Below, one piece after another: positions 44,072 through 53,479 of a stretch of DNA of 64,000 nt. This DNA comes from Rhodobacter sp. SGA-6-6 (GTDB lineage Bacteria; Pseudomonadota; Alphaproteobacteria; Rhodobacterales; Rhodobacteraceae). Position numbers and translations under genes: made by a program. The stretch spans positions 496,001-560,000 of the forward strand of contig NZ_JAAKGP010000002.1 in assembly GCF_011043545.1 (NCBI RefSeq), in the 5' to 3' direction. The notes under the pieces were generated by a model. It did not search any database, was not told where the DNA came from, and saw only the letters and a program-made list of their open reading frames with translations. The first letter of the stretch is position 1; every line of letters starts with the position of its first letter.

Positions 44072-45445
44072 TCAGCGTCTCGCCGGGGCCTTGGCGGGGG
44101 TCTTGGCGCCGCTGCGCCGCTTGCCGCCGCGCAGCTGGCTCTTCTCGATCAGCGCCTCGTATTGGTGGGCCAGCATGTGCGACTGCACCTGGCTGATGGT
44201 GTCCATGGTCACCGACACCACGATCAGCACCGAGGTGCCGCCGAAGTAGAACGGCACGCCGACCTTCGAGATCAGGATTTCGGGCAGCAGGCAGACCGCC
44301 GCCAGATAGGCCGAGCCGAGGACGAGGATGCGGTCCACCACATAGGCCAGGTAATCCTCGGTCTTCTTGCCGGGGCGGATGCCGGGGATGAAGCCGTTCT
44401 GGTTCTTCAGGTTCTCGGCCACGTCGTCGACCTTGAAGGCCACGTTGGCGGTGTAGAAATAGCTGAAGAACACGATCATCGCCGCCAGCGCCAGCAGGTG
44501 CAGCGGCTGGCCGTAGCCCAGGTAGGCGGTGATCCAGGACAGCACCGGATTGGTGGCCCCGCCCGAGAAGGTGCCGATGGTGGTCGGCAGCAGCAGGATC
44601 GACGAGGCGAAGATCGCCGGGATCACGCCCGAGGGGTTGACCTTGATCGGCAGATGGCTCGACCCGCCGTCATAAACCTTCATGCCGACCTGGCGGCGGG
44701 GATACTGGATGTGGATCTTGCGCAGCGCGCGTTCCATGAACACCACGAAGGTGATCACCGCGACCACCATCAGCAGGATGCCAAGGATCAGCGGGGTGCT
44801 CAGCGCGCCCGACCGGCCCTGCGCGAAGAACTGCGCCAGCGCGGCCGGGATTTCGGCCACGATGCCGACGAAGATGATCAGCGAGATGCCGTTGCCGATG
44901 CCGCGGCTGGTGATCTGCTCGCCCAGCCACATCAGGAACATGGTGCCGCCGACCAGGGTGATCACGCAGGAGGCGATGAAGAAGAACCCCGGCTCATGCG
45001 CCAGGTCGCCGGCCTGGATCGACATGGCGATGCCGTAGGCCTGGAAGATCGCCAGCGCCACGGTGCCGTAGCGGGTATACTGGTTCAGTTTCTTGCGGCC
45101 CTGCTCGCCCTCTTTGCGCAGGCCCTGCCAGGGGCCATACATGGTGGCGACCAGCTGCACGATGATCGAGGCGCTGATATAGGGCATGATCCCCAGGGCG
45201 AAGATGCCCATCCGGCTGATCGCGCCGCCGGTGAACATGTTCAACATGCCACCGAGCCCCTGCCCCGCCTGCTGCATGAAGTTGCGCAGCGCCTCGCCGT
45301 CGATGCCGGGGACCGGAATATAGGTGCCCAGCCGGTAGACGATCAGAAGGCCGATGGTGAAGAAGATGCGTTGGCGAAGATCGGTCGCCTTGCCGAGCGC
45401 GCCCCAGGAAAGGTTCGCGGCCATCTGTTCTGCGGCGGATGCCAT
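44072..45445 (-). CDS. secY: preprotein translocase subunit SecY
   Basis: Central channel protein of the Sec system, 457 residues with ten membrane helices. Landmarks are TIGLLIVYRLGTYIPVPG, the plug region after AGQGLGGMLNMFTGGAISRM, GIGNGISLIIFVGI and PGIRPGKKTEDYL. Ends with a basic Lys/Arg/Ala tail. A strong inverted repeat (CGCCGCCGGA ... TCCGGCGGCG, about 45468-45499) lies in the 104-base gap after rplO. Confidence 0.97.
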   Translation of the reverse strand: MASAAEQMAANLSWGALGKATDLRQRIFFTIGLLIVYRLGTYIPVPGIDGEALRNFMQQAGQGLGGMLNMFTGGAISRMGIFALGIMPYISASIIVQLVATMYGPWQGLRKEGEQGRKKLNQYTRYGTVALAIFQAYGIAMSIQAGDLAHEPGFFFIASCVITLVGGTMFLMWLGEQITSRGIGNGISLIIFVGIVAEIPAALAQFFAQGRSGALSTPLILGILLMVVAVITFVVFMERALRKIHIQYPRRQVGMKVYDGGSSHLPIKVNPSGVIPAIFASSILLLPTTIGTFSGGATNPVLSWITAYLGYGQPLHLLALAAMIVFFSYFYTANVAFKVDDVAENLKNQNGFIPGIRPGKKTEDYLAYVVDRILVLGSAYLAAVCLLPEILISKVGVPFYFGGTSVLIVVSVTMDTISQVQSHMLAHQYEALIEKSQLRGGKRRSGAKTPAKAPARR

Positions 45446-45549
45446 GTTCTGCCCTTTTCATGGACAACGCCGCCGGAACCGTCTTCCGGTCCGGCGGCGC
45501 TGGAAAACCCGTTGCTGATGTAAGCGGTCTTCCGGCCGCTCACAACCGC

Positions 45550-46029
45550 TTATTCCGCGGCGGCCGCAGCCGAGCCCGAAACCGTGATCTGGCCGCCCGC
45601 CTTCTTCACCGCCTCGATCGCCGAGGCAGAGGCGCCGGTGACCACCAGGTTCACCTTCGACTTGATCTCGCCCTTGGCGAGGACGCGGATGCCGTCGCGC
45701 TTGTTCGAGGTCACGCCGGCCGCGACCAGCGCGTCCTCGGTGATCTCGGTTGCTGCGTCCAGCTTGCCGGCCGCGATGAATTTCTCGATCAGGCCCAGGT
45801 TGACCACCGCGAATTCCAGACGGTTCGGCTTCGAGAAGCCGCGCTTCGGCAGGCGGCGGTAGAGCGGCATCTGGCCGCCCTCGTAGCCGCCGATGGCCAC
45901 GCCCGAGCGGGACTTCTGGCCCTTGATGCCGCGGCCGGCGGTCTTGCCCTTGCCCGAACCCGGGCCGCGCGCCACGCGCTTCTGCTTCTTGGCGGCGCCG
46001 TCGTTGTCGCGCAGTTCGTGAAGTTTCAT
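45550..46029 (-). CDS. rplO: 50S ribosomal protein L15
   Basis: L15 of 159 residues, a large-subunit assembly protein. Starts [20 protein letters not shown] and has [20 protein letters not shown] and [15 protein letters not shown]. It is separated from its usual upstream neighbour rpmD by two unrelated genes and has its own promoter at 46127-46155. Confidence 0.96.
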   Translation of the reverse strand: MKLHELRDNDGAAKKQKRVARGPGSGKGKTAGRGIKGQKSRSGVAIGGYEGGQMPLYRRLPKRGFSKPNRLEFAVVNLGLIEKFIAAGKLDAATEITEDALVAAGVTSNKRDGIRVLAKGEIKSKVNLVVTGASASAIEAVKKAGGQITVSGSAAAAAE

Positions 46030-46126
46030 GTCGCTCTCCTTGGCCGGAAAACCCCCGCCAGCGACGGATGGGGGCACACGGCATTTCTTGGTTGATGAGT
46101 CGCGGCCCCGGAAGGGCCACCGGGGG

Positions 46127-46155
46127 CCTCTACACGCTGGGCCCGCGAAGATCAA
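46127..46155 (-). promoter_or_regulatory. promoter restarting the spc operon at rplO
   Basis: Minus-strand TTGATC (complement 46150-46155), 17-base spacer, TAGAGG (46127-46132), about 100 bases before rplO and overlapping the end of the intruding gene's 3' side. Same -10 and spacing as the promoter before rpmC. Confidence 0.6.
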
Positions 46156-46159
46156 GCGA

Positions 46160-46819
46160 TCAGGGCGCCGCTGCACGGACCTGAGGCACGCCGCCCTCGA
46201 ACTGCATCAGCATCCCGAGGTTCTTGTTCGGCCCCCAGCGGGTCAGCCGCAGCTCTCCCTTCGCCAGGTAGAGGTCCGCCACCCGGTATTGCTTGCGCAC
46301 GCCGGCCTTGGCGTCCCAGATCTCGACCACCGCGGCCTTCTTGCGCGGCGGGCCGAGCTGGAGCTGGAAGAAGTCGCGGTCGGCGGTTTCGGCCACGGTG
46401 GCCAGCACCGCCAGCACCTCGTAATAATCGGTGATCCGCTCGGCCTTGAAGCGGCAGACGCCCTCGACCCCGGCGAAGCCGAGCGCGGCAGCCCCGGCCG
46501 CCATGCCGATGGCCGGGCTGGTCAGCACCGTGCTGCCGGCGCCGAGCGCCGCCTCCGCCCCGCCGAGCGCTCGTGCCGCCCGCGCCCCGGCCACCACCGC
46601 GCCGACGGCGGTGAAGCCGGTGCGGCTGTCGACCAGCGTCAGGAAGTCCGGGGCCGTCGGGTCGAACCGGCCCATCACCGCCGCATCGGCGGCGGCCGCC
46701 GCCAGCAGCGGCGCGCGGGCGGCGATCATCTCGGAAAGGCGGTAGTCGCAGACATCGGCCTGCGCGGCGCCGGTGCCAAGCGCCATGCAAAGCGCGGCTG
46801 CGGAAAGGGATCGGGACAT
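46160..46819 (-). CDS. secreted or membrane-associated hypothetical protein
   Basis: Not recognised. The 219-residue product starts with a signal peptide ([21 protein letters not shown]) followed by [17 protein letters not shown] stretch rich in Ala and Gly (about 85-135: [31 protein letters not shown]) could be a membrane hairpin. The C-terminal third is beta-like and basic ([22 protein letters not shown]). It sits between rpmD and rplO on the same strand as the ribosomal genes. Confidence 0.72.
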   Translation of the reverse strand: MSRSLSAAALCMALGTGAAQADVCDYRLSEMIAARAPLLAAAAADAAVMGRFDPTAPDFLTLVDSRTGFTAVGAVVAGARAARALGGAEAALGAGSTVLTSPAIGMAAGAAALGFAGVEGVCRFKAERITDYYEVLAVLATVAETADRDFFQLQLGPPRKKAAVVEIWDAKAGVRKQYRVADLYLAKGELRLTRWGPNKNLGMLMQFEGGVPQVRAAAP

Positions 46820-46925
46820 TTGCTGTCTCTCGGGGCTGCTCTGGCCCCTGAATAGCGCAAATGCGCCGGAAAGGCAAAACCGCGGCCCTGCCCTTCCGTT
46901 CACGATCCGGCCAGCGGACCGGGTC

Positions 46926-47366
46926 TCAGGCCCCCTGCGGCCAGGTGAACTCCGGGCGGAGACCGGAATAGACCGGGCGGCCGTCCTGCGGCGCCGGGTA
47001 GCCCTTCGATTCATCCCAGAAGGCGTGGTAGGTCGCCTTGGGGAAGGCCGCGTCGTCGTAGCCCATGACGTTCGGCACCGCGACGCGGATGCGCTTCTGC
47101 TTGTCATCCAGCATCAGCACCGCGCCGCAATCGGTGCAGAGGCAGATTTCCAGCGGCCCGTCGGGGTTCTGGGCGTTGAACGGCACCCGCTTCATCTTCT
47201 CGGGGTGGTCGGCCTGCAGGTCGCCGTGGTTGAAGAAGGCCACGTGGGTGGTGTGCTGCCCGGTCACCGACTTGCAGACGTTGCAGTGGCATTCGTGGTT
47301 GTCGATCGGCTCCGCCGCCGCCGTCACATGGACGTGCTGGCAGCCGCCTTGATACTTCGCGGCCAT
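46926..47366 (-). CDS. GFA-family protein (formaldehyde-activating enzyme fold)
   Basis: Protein of 146 residues in the glutathione-dependent formaldehyde-activating (Gfa) family. Zinc-type cysteines lie in GGCQHVHV, CHCNVCKSVTG and CLCTDCGAV. Gfa speeds the addition of formaldehyde to glutathione, but many members have unknown roles. GGAGGAGG precedes the start. It lies with the secreted hypothetical gene inside the spc operon. A link to methylamine or formaldehyde handling is possible but unproven. Confidence 0.82.
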   Translation of the reverse strand: MAAKYQGGCQHVHVTAAAEPIDNHECHCNVCKSVTGQHTTHVAFFNHGDLQADHPEKMKRVPFNAQNPDGPLEICLCTDCGAVLMLDDKQKRIRVAVPNVMGYDDAAFPKATYHAFWDESKGYPAPQDGRPVYSGLRPEFTWPQGA

Positions 47367-47449
47367 GGTTTTCCTCCTCCGTCGCCCCGGCCCCTCCCGG
47401 GCCAATGAGTCGCAAGCGGAGCCTAGCACCGGCGCCCCCAAACGCAAAA

Positions 47450-47473
47450 CGCCCCCGCGTCTCCGCAGGGGCG
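47450..47473 (-). terminator. rho-independent terminator after rpmD
   Basis: Minus-strand stem CGCCCCTGCG, loop GAGA, CGCGGGGGCG followed by TTTTGCGTTTG. It lies 31 bases after the rpmD stop and should end the upstream spc transcript before the GFA gene. Confidence 0.75.
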
Positions 47474-47476
47474 CCT

Positions 47477-47498
47477 GTAGGGCGGGGTTCACCCCGCC
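47477..47498. repeat. GTAGGGCGGGG/CCCCGCC palindromic repeat, copy 1
   Basis: GTAGGGCGGGG, loop TTCA, CCCCGCC, beginning 5 bases after the rpmD stop. Close copies lie after rplP (55046-55067) and fusA (61142-61163), always directly downstream of a minus-strand translation gene. Confidence 0.75.
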
Positions 47499-47503
47499 TG
47501 TAT

Positions 47504-47728
47504 TCACCCGCGCTCTTCGATGATCTCGACCAGGTGGCTGATCGAATTCACCATGCCGCGGACGGAAGGGGTATCCTCCAGCTCGCGGGTGCGGTTCATC
47601 TTGTTCAGGCCGAGGCCCTTCAGCGTGGCGGTCTGCACCGCCGGACGGCGCGCGGCCGACCGGATCTGCTTCACCACGATGGTCTTCTTTGCCGCATCCG
47701 CGGCGGGGGTCTTCTTGGTCGCCGCCAT
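47504..47728 (-). CDS. rpmD: 50S ribosomal protein L30
   Basis: L30 of 74 residues with a short Ala/Lys-rich N-terminal extension. Core [30 protein letters not shown] is characteristic. It follows rpsE by 2 bases. In most bacteria rplO comes next; here a terminator, a palindromic repeat and two other genes intervene. Confidence 0.95.
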   Translation of the reverse strand: MAATKKTPAADAAKKTIVVKQIRSAARRPAVQTATLKGLGLNKMNRTRELEDTPSVRGMVNSISHLVEIIEERG

Positions 47729-47730
47729 GA

Positions 47731-48303
47731 TCAGGCCTCCACCGTTTCAGCTTCGGGCTTCTTCAGGATCTCGGCCACCTTCTTGGTGCGGCGGGCCGCA
47801 ACCTGACGGGGCGAGGTTTCCTTCTTCAGGCCGTCGATGGTGGCGCGGATCATGTTGTAGGGGTTCTGGGTGCCGATGGACTTGGCCACAACGTCCTGAA
47901 CGCCCAGCATCTCGAACACGGCGCGCATCGGGCCGCCGGCGATGATGCCGGTGCCGGCCACCGCGGTCCGCATCACCACTTTACCGGCGCCGTGACGGCC
48001 CTCGATGTCGTGGTGCAGGGTGCGGGCATCCTTCAGCGCCACGCGGATCATCTGCCGCTTGGCCTGCTCGGTGGCCTTGCGGATCGCCTCCGGCACTTCC
48101 TTGGCCTTGCCCTTGCCGAAGCCGACGCGACCGCGCTGGTCGCCGACCACCACGAGCGCGGCGAAGCCGAAGCGCTTGCCACCCTTCACGGTCTTCGAGA
48201 CGCGGTTGATCGCCACCAGGCGGTCGGCGAATTCCGGGGTCTCTTCCTGGCGGTTGTCGCGACGGTCGTCACGACGCCCCCCGCGGTTGTCACGTTCTGC
48301 CAT
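47731..48303 (-). CDS. rpsE: 30S ribosomal protein S5
   Basis: S5 of 190 residues, which helps decoding accuracy. It has a basic N-terminal extension ([19 protein letters not shown]), then [20 protein letters not shown] and [19 protein letters not shown]. The start at 48303 is chosen over a Met five codons upstream because AAGGATT is well spaced. Confidence 0.96.
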   Translation of the reverse strand: MAERDNRGGRRDDRRDNRQEETPEFADRLVAINRVSKTVKGGKRFGFAALVVVGDQRGRVGFGKGKAKEVPEAIRKATEQAKRQMIRVALKDARTLHHDIEGRHGAGKVVMRTAVAGTGIIAGGPMRAVFEMLGVQDVVAKSIGTQNPYNMIRATIDGLKKETSPRQVAARRTKKVAEILKKPEAETVEA

Positions 48304-48416
48304 GAGGCAATCCTTCACATGGTGGCGCCGCCTTGGCGCCGTTGGGGCCGATCCTGGTGCCCCCGATCGGGTCGGGGGCCCGGATCATCGGGGCGGCGCT
48401 GACGCCGCCCGCAGGA

Positions 48417-48776
48417 TCAGAACTTCAGCCCGCCTTCGCGGGCCGCATCGGCCAGGGCCTTGATCTTGCCGTGGAAGAGGAAGCCGCCGCGGTCGAAGTA
48501 GCACTCCTCGACCCCGGCCTTCTTCGCCCGCTCGGCAATCGCCGCGCCGATCTTGGCCGCCGCTTCGACGTTGTTCTTGCCGACGACGCCGAGATCCTTC
48601 TCCAGCGACGAGGCAGCGGCAACGGTCACGCCCTTCACATCGTCGATCAGCTGGACCGAGATGTTCTTGGACGAGCGGTGGACCGACAGGCGCAGACGGC
48701 CATGGGCCGTGGCCTTGATCTTGTTCCGCACGCGCAGGCGGCGCTTGAGGAACAGCTCTCTTTTGGTGTTCGCCAT
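48417..48776 (-). CDS. rplR: 50S ribosomal protein L18
   Basis: L18 of 119 residues, which binds 5S rRNA. Starts [20 protein letters not shown] and has [20 protein letters not shown] and the tail [21 protein letters not shown] 113-base GC-rich gap separates it from rpsE. Confidence 0.96.
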   Translation of the reverse strand: MANTKRELFLKRRLRVRNKIKATAHGRLRLSVHRSSKNISVQLIDDVKGVTVAAASSLEKDLGVVGKNNVEAAAKIGAAIAERAKKAGVEECYFDRGGFLFHGKIKALADAAREGGLKF

Positions 48777-48790
48777 TTCTTTCGCGCCCC

Positions 48791-49324
48791 TTACTTCTTC
48801 TTGCCTTCCTTGCGGAAGATATACTCATCCTTGTAGCGGATGCCCTTGCCCTTGTAGGGCTCCGGCTGCTTCCACTCGCGGATGTTCGCGGCGACCTGGC
48901 CGACCAGCTGCTGGTCGATGCCTTCCACCACGATCTCGGTCGGCTTCGGGGTCGCGACGGTCACGCCCTTCGGAACCTCGAAGTTCACTTCGTGGGAATA
49001 GCCGACCGACAGCTTCAGGACATTGCCCTGCATGGCCGCGCGGTAGCCGACGCCCTGGATTTCCATCTCTTTCTTGAAGCCGGTGGTGACGCCGGTCACA
49101 AGGTTCTGGATCATCGAGCGGGTCATCCCCCACTGGGCGCGGGCGCGCTTGGACAGGCCACGCGGGGCGACCTTCACGGCATCGCCCTCGATGGTCACGG
49201 TCACGTCGTCGCCAGCGGTGAAGGAACGGGTGCCTTTCGGACCCTTCACCTCGATGGTCTGGCCCGAGATCGAGGCGGAAGAGCCTTTCACCAGGGTCAC
49301 GGGTTTCTTGCCGATACGGGACAT
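48791..49324 (-). CDS. rplF: 50S ribosomal protein L6
   Basis: L6 of 177 residues near the factor-binding site. Starts [20 protein letters not shown]; contains [21 protein letters not shown] and the tail [21 protein letters not shown] longer frame upstream is rejected because it covers the rpsH tail. Ten bases separate it from rpsH. Confidence 0.97.
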   Translation of the reverse strand: MSRIGKKPVTLVKGSSASISGQTIEVKGPKGTRSFTAGDDVTVTIEGDAVKVAPRGLSKRARAQWGMTRSMIQNLVTGVTTGFKKEMEIQGVGYRAAMQGNVLKLSVGYSHEVNFEVPKGVTVATPKPTEIVVEGIDQQLVGQVAANIREWKQPEPYKGKGIRYKDEYIFRKEGKKK

Positions 49325-49334
49325 GGAACCCTCC

Positions 49335-49733
49335 TCAGAACACGGTGCAAAGCACTTCGCCGCCGACATTGGCAGCGCGTGCATTCGCATCCGACATCAC
49401 GCCCTTCGGCGTGGAGATGATGGACACACCCAGGCCGTTGCGGACCGAGGGAATATCCTTGACGCCCATATACACCCGGCGGCCCGGCTTCGACACGCGC
49501 TTGACTTCGCGGATCACCGGCTCGCCTTCGTAGTATTTCAGGCTGATCTCGAATTCGCCCTGGCCGTTGGCCGTGGGCTTCTTCTCGTAGCCGCGGATGT
49601 AGCCTTCCGACAGCAGCACTTCCAGAACGCGGGCGCGCAGCGCCGAGGCGGGCGAGGCCACCACCGACTTGCCGCGCATCTGCGCGTTGCGGATGCGGGT
49701 CAGCATATCGCCGAGAGGATCGTTCACAGACAT
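49335..49733 (-). CDS. rpsH: 30S ribosomal protein S8
   Basis: S8 of 132 residues, a primary 16S rRNA binder and, in E. coli, the translational repressor of the spc operon. Starts [20 protein letters not shown] and ends [22 protein letters not shown], which is typical. Confidence 0.97.
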   Translation of the reverse strand: MSVNDPLGDMLTRIRNAQMRGKSVVASPASALRARVLEVLLSEGYIRGYEKKPTANGQGEFEISLKYYEGEPVIREVKRVSKPGRRVYMGVKDIPSVRNGLGVSIISTPKGVMSDANARAANVGGEVLCTVF

Positions 49734-49746
49734 ATTCCGGTCCTCC

Positions 49747-50052
49747 TTACCAGCTCGACTTCACCATGCCGGGGATCTGGCCGAAGGAGGCCAGTTCGCG
49801 CAGCATGATCCGCGACAGTTTCAGCTTACGGTAGTAAGCGTGGGGACGGCCCGTCAGCTGGCAGCGGTTGTGCACGCGCACGGCCGACGAGTTGCGGGGC
49901 ATCTCGGCCAGTTTCAGAGTCGCGGCGAAGCGCTCTTCGATCGGCTTCGACTGGTCGTAGACAACCGCCTTGAGGGCGGCCCGCTTGGCGGCGTGCTGCT
50001 TCACCAGCTTGGCGCGCTTGACCTCGCGGTTCACCATGGATTTCTTTGCCAT
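49747..50052 (-). CDS. rpsN: 30S ribosomal protein S14
   Basis: S14 of 101 residues, long form without zinc cysteines. Contains [39 protein letters not shown] and the tail [11 protein letters not shown]. In the usual spc position between rplE and rpsH. Confidence 0.97.
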   Translation of the reverse strand: MAKKSMVNREVKRAKLVKQHAAKRAALKAVVYDQSKPIEERFAATLKLAEMPRNSSAVRVHNRCQLTGRPHAYYRKLKLSRIMLRELASFGQIPGMVKSSW

Positions 50053-50070
50053 TTGTCAGGTTCCTCGGGA

Positions 50071-50627
<557 letters not shown>

Positions 50628-50628
<1 letters not shown>

Positions 50629-50933
50629 CAGAGGACCTCCCCGGTGGTCTTGGCGAAGCGCACCTTCTTGTCGCCTTCCATGCGGAAGCCGACGCGGGTG
50701 GCCTTGCCGTCCTTGTCCATCAGCGCCAGGTTCGACAGGTCGATGGGCATGGCCTTGGCCAGGCGCCCGCCCTGCGAGGCGGCGGATTGCTTGGTGTGGC
50801 GGATGGCGACGTTCACGCCTTCCACGACGGCCTTGTTGTCCTTGGGCATGACCTGGGTGATCTCACCCTTCTTGCCCTTGTCCTTGCCGGCCAGCACGAC
50901 GACGGTGTCGCCCTTCTTCAGCTTCGCAGCCAT
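50628..50933 (-). CDS. rplX: 50S ribosomal protein L24
   Basis: L24 of 101 residues, an early assembly protein with a KOW motif. Starts [20 protein letters not shown] and has [15 protein letters not shown]. It follows rplN by one base and overlaps rplE by one. Confidence 0.96.
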
Positions 50934-50934
50934 G

Positions 50935-51303
50935 TCACAGCACCTCCGGCGCCAGCGAGATGATCTTCATGAAGTTCTTCGCCCGCAGCTCGCGCACGAC
51001 CGGCCCGAAGATACGGGTGCCCACCGGCTCGCCCTGGTTGTTCAGGATGACGGCGGCGTTGCGGTCGAAGCGGATGGCGGTGCCGTCTTCACGGCGGACT
51101 TCCTTGGCGGTGCGCACGACGACGGCCTTGCGGACGTCACCCTTCTTCACGCGGCCCTTCGGAATCGCCTCCTTCACCGACACCACGATGATGTCGCCGA
51201 CCGAGGCATAGCGGCGGTGCGAGCCGCCCAGAACCTTGATGCACTGCACCCGGCGTGCGCCGGAGTTGTCAGCTACATCCAGATTCGTCTGCATCTGGAT
51301 CAT
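50935..51303 (-). CDS. rplN: 50S ribosomal protein L14
   Basis: L14 of 122 residues, part of the inter-subunit bridge. Starts [20 protein letters not shown] and contains [20 protein letters not shown] and [14 protein letters not shown] 75-base gap separates it from rpsQ. Confidence 0.97.
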   Translation of the reverse strand: MIQMQTNLDVADNSGARRVQCIKVLGGSHRRYASVGDIIVVSVKEAIPKGRVKKGDVRKAVVVRTAKEVRREDGTAIRFDRNAAVILNNQGEPVGTRIFGPVVRELRAKNFMKIISLAPEVL

Positions 51304-51378
51304 TGGTTTACTCCCGACCTTTGGGGACCGTTCTCCTGGCCCCAGGGTTTCGATTGACGGAAGACGGCGGACCTTGGC

Positions 51379-51612
51379 TTACGCCTCGGTCACGACCGTC
51401 CAGCGTTTGGTTTTCGAGATCGGCGCGCATTCTTCGATACGCACGGTATCGCCGACCTTGAACTTGTTCTCCGCGTCATGGGCGCGGTATTTCTTCGACT
51501 TGCGGACGGTCTTCTGCAGCAGCGGGTGCTTGAAGCGGCGTTCCACGAGAACGGTGATCGTCTGCTCGTTCTTGTCCGAGGTGACGGTGCCCGTCAGGAT
51601 ACGTTTCGGCAT
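51379..51612 (-). CDS. rpsQ: 30S ribosomal protein S17
   Basis: S17 of 77 residues, a primary 16S rRNA binder. Starts [20 protein letters not shown] and includes [20 protein letters not shown] and [19 protein letters not shown]. Twelve bases after rpmC. Confidence 0.97.
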   Translation of the reverse strand: MPKRILTGTVTSDKNEQTITVLVERRFKHPLLQKTVRKSKKYRAHDAENKFKVGDTVRIEECAPISKTKRWTVVTEA

Positions 51613-51624
51613 TGTCGGGTCCCC

Positions 51625-51825
51625 TTACTTCGCCGCTTCGGCGGCCTTCTGGGCCAGCACGGTCTTGATGCGGGCCACGTCGCGGCGCACGGCGCGCATC
51701 CGGGCGGTGTTCTCCAGCTGGTTGGTCGCCTTCTGGAAGCGCAGGTTGAACGCCTCCTTCTTCAGGGCGACCAGGCTGTCCTTCAGCTGGTCGGGGGTCT
51801 TGGTCTTCAGTTCCTTGGCGTCCAT
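51625..51825 (-). CDS. rpmC: 50S ribosomal protein L29
   Basis: L29 of 66 residues at the tunnel exit, contacting SRP and trigger factor. [20 protein letters not shown] and [20 protein letters not shown] are typical. In most genomes it follows rplP directly; here 3.2 kb of other genes separate them and it has its own promoter at 51940-51968. Confidence 0.96.
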   Translation of the reverse strand: MDAKELKTKTPDQLKDSLVALKKEAFNLRFQKATNQLENTARMRAVRRDVARIKTVLAQKAAEAAK

Positions 51826-51939
51826 TGCGCCTTCTTCCTTTCACAATCGCCAGACGGCCCCTGGAACAGGGTCACCGAGGACCTGGCGGATCAATGACGA
51901 GCCGACGAGTCCGAGTCGCCCCGGAATCGCGGATGCGTC

Positions 51940-51968
51940 CCTCTACAGGCGAAGCAGGGCGGGGGCAA
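51940..51968 (-). promoter_or_regulatory. promoter restarting the S10/spc genes at rpmC
   Basis: Minus-strand TTGCCC (complement 51963-51968), 17-base spacer, TAGAGG (51940-51945), about 115 bases before rpmC. Same -10 and spacing as the promoter before rplO. Confidence 0.6.
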
Positions 51969-52073
51969 GGGAAATCGCCGGGGCCGGGGCGGCGCCTTTC
52001 CGCCGAGGGGGGAAAGACCGGCGATCTGTCCCGTGCGCATTATTTCGGCCGCCCTGTAGGCTCTGGCATCGCC

Positions 52074-52098
52074 GGGCCGGCGCGTCAAGCGCCGGCCC
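52074..52098 (+). other. leader hairpin before the peptidoglycan-binding-fold gene
   Basis: Perfect 10-bp stem GGGCCGGCGC, loop GTCAA, GCGCCGGCCC, ending 12 bases before the AAGGAG ribosome site of the gene at 52123. No T-run, so it may protect the mRNA end or stop upstream transcripts. Confidence 0.5.
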
Positions 52099-52122
52099 CT
52101 GTATCATGGGAAGGAGTATGTC

Positions 52123-52824
52123 ATGTCCATTCTGAAGAAGGGCCTCAAGGGCGCGCCGGTCAAGCGGCTGCAGGAGAAGCTGGGCGTCGCCGCCGACGGC
52201 GATTTCGGCCCCGGCACCGAGAAGGCGCTGAAGGAGTTCCAGAAGTCCAAGGGCCTGGCCGTGGACGGCATCGCCGGGCCGGACACCTTCACCGCCATCG
52301 GCCTGCCCGAGCTGGTGCTGCTGCGCCGGGGCCTCAAGGGCGCGCAGGTCAGAAAGCTGCAGGAAGCGCTCGGCATTGCAGCCGACGGCGCCTTCGGCCC
52401 GGCGACCGAGAAGGCGGTGATCGAGTTCCAGATCCGCAACGGGCTCGAGGTCGACGGCCTCGCCGGACCCGAGACACTGGCGAAGGCCGGCGTCGCGGGC
52501 TTCACCGCCGCCACCGTCGCGGCCGCCGTCGTGAAGGCCGACGAGCAGCATTTCGAAAGCGAGGCCATGCCCGAGATGAAGGACAATGCCGTGGTGTCGG
52601 CATCTTCCTCTTCCGCGGGCAAGTCGGTCGACCAGATCGCGGCCGAGATGAAGGAGACGGTGCAGAAGCTGGCCGCCGCCAGCAAACCCGCCGCCGCGCC
52701 CGCGGCCAAGTCGGCCGAAGAGGTCGCGGCCGAGATGAAGGCGACCGTGGAGGCCCTGGCCAAGGCCAAGCCCGCTCCGGCGCCGAAGCAATCGGTCTGG
52801 GGCAAGGTCAAGGGCTGGTTCTGA
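52123..52824 (+). CDS. protein with two peptidoglycan-binding-like domains, no export signal
   Basis: Protein of 233 residues. Two PG_binding_1 repeats (about 1-60 and 65-122) share KGLKGAPVKRLQEKLGVAADG with KGAQVRKLQEALGIAADG, each followed by FGP-T-EKA and a DGIAGP/DGLAGP turn. The C-terminal half is a helical, Ala/Lys-rich region with its own tandem repeat (QIAAEMKETVQKLA, then EVAAEMKATVEALA) and the end WGKVKGWF, perhaps amphipathic. AAGGAG lies 6 bases before the ATG, and no signal peptide is present, which is odd for a wall-binding protein. Plus strand, opposite to the ribosomal genes it separates. Confidence 0.75.
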   Translation: MSILKKGLKGAPVKRLQEKLGVAADGDFGPGTEKALKEFQKSKGLAVDGIAGPDTFTAIGLPELVLLRRGLKGAQVRKLQEALGIAADGAFGPATEKAVIEFQIRNGLEVDGLAGPETLAKAGVAGFTAATVAAAVVKADEQHFESEAMPEMKDNAVVSASSSSAGKSVDQIAAEMKETVQKLAAASKPAAAPAAKSAEEVAAEMKATVEALAKAKPAPAPKQSVWGKVKGWF

Positions 52825-52883
52825 CCGGCCCAAGGCGGGGCTTCGCGCCCCGCCTGCTTTCCGGCTTTGCCTTTCCCCGCCGG

Positions 52884-52912
52884 TATGTCAGTATCTGCCA
52901 TGATCCGACATA
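52884..52912 (+). promoter_or_regulatory. inverted repeat before parD, likely autoregulatory operator
   Basis: TATGTC (52884-52889) and GACATA (52907-52912) form a spaced dyad ending 10 bases before the parD start. ParD antitoxins usually repress their own promoter at such sites. Confidence 0.5.
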
Positions 52913-52922
52913 TGGGGCCGCC

Positions 52923-53162
52923 ATGCCGAACGTTCACCTGACCCGCCAGATGCAGGAATATGCCGAGGCCCAGATCGAATCCGGCGCCTATGCAAACCTG
53001 TCCGAAGTGGTGCGCGCCGGGATGCGCCAGCTGATGGAGAAGGACCGCGCCCGCGCCTTCCTCGCGCTGAAGGCGGAGCTGGAGGAAGCTCTGGCCGAGG
53101 CCGAAGCAGGGGACTACGAAGAATTCGATCCAGTCGCCTATGAGCCTGACGCCTTTCGCTGA
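52923..53162 (+). CDS. parD: ParD-family antitoxin
   Basis: Antitoxin of 79 residues. The N-terminal ribbon-helix-helix (PNVHLTRQMQEYAEAQIESG, YANLSEVVRAGMRQLME) binds DNA, and the acidic C-terminal tail (EEALAEAEAGDYEEFDP) wraps the toxin. It shares one base with the parE start (TGATG), the standard coupling of a toxin-antitoxin pair. Confidence 0.9.
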   Translation: MPNVHLTRQMQEYAEAQIESGAYANLSEVVRAGMRQLMEKDRARAFLALKAELEEALAEAEAGDYEEFDPVAYEPDAFR

Positions 53163-53479
53163 TGCGCGCCAAGCTTACCCGCGCGGCGCGGCGCGACCTC
53201 GATGCCATTCGCAGGTTCACCGTCGAAACCTGGGGCCGGGATCAGTGGCTGCGCTATTTCGCCGGCCTGTCGGCCGCCTTCGAGCGTATTGCCAGGGATG
53301 GCCGATGCGGCCGCCCGCGGGATGCTCTGAACAAGGGCATGAGGTCCTTGGCCCATGACCAACACGTCATCTTCTTCAACCCGATCCGCCATGCGGGCGG
53401 CGCGGTTGTGATCCTGCGGATCGTTCACCAGCGCCGCAACCTCGACGCGCTTTCGTTCACCGAGGACCTGGAAGACTAA
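53162..53479 (+). CDS. parE: ParE-family toxin
   Basis: Toxin of 105 residues with the RelE/ParE fold; plasmid ParE poisons DNA gyrase. Conserved parts are LTRAARRDLDAIRRFTVETWG, RCGRPRDALNKGMRSLA and VVILRIVHQRRN. Full length and intact, so likely active. Its stop overlaps the convergent oxygenase gene by four bases. Confidence 0.88.
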   Translation: MRAKLTRAARRDLDAIRRFTVETWGRDQWLRYFAGLSAAFERIARDGRCGRPRDALNKGMRSLAHDQHVIFFNPIRHAGGAVVILRIVHQRRNLDALSFTEDLED

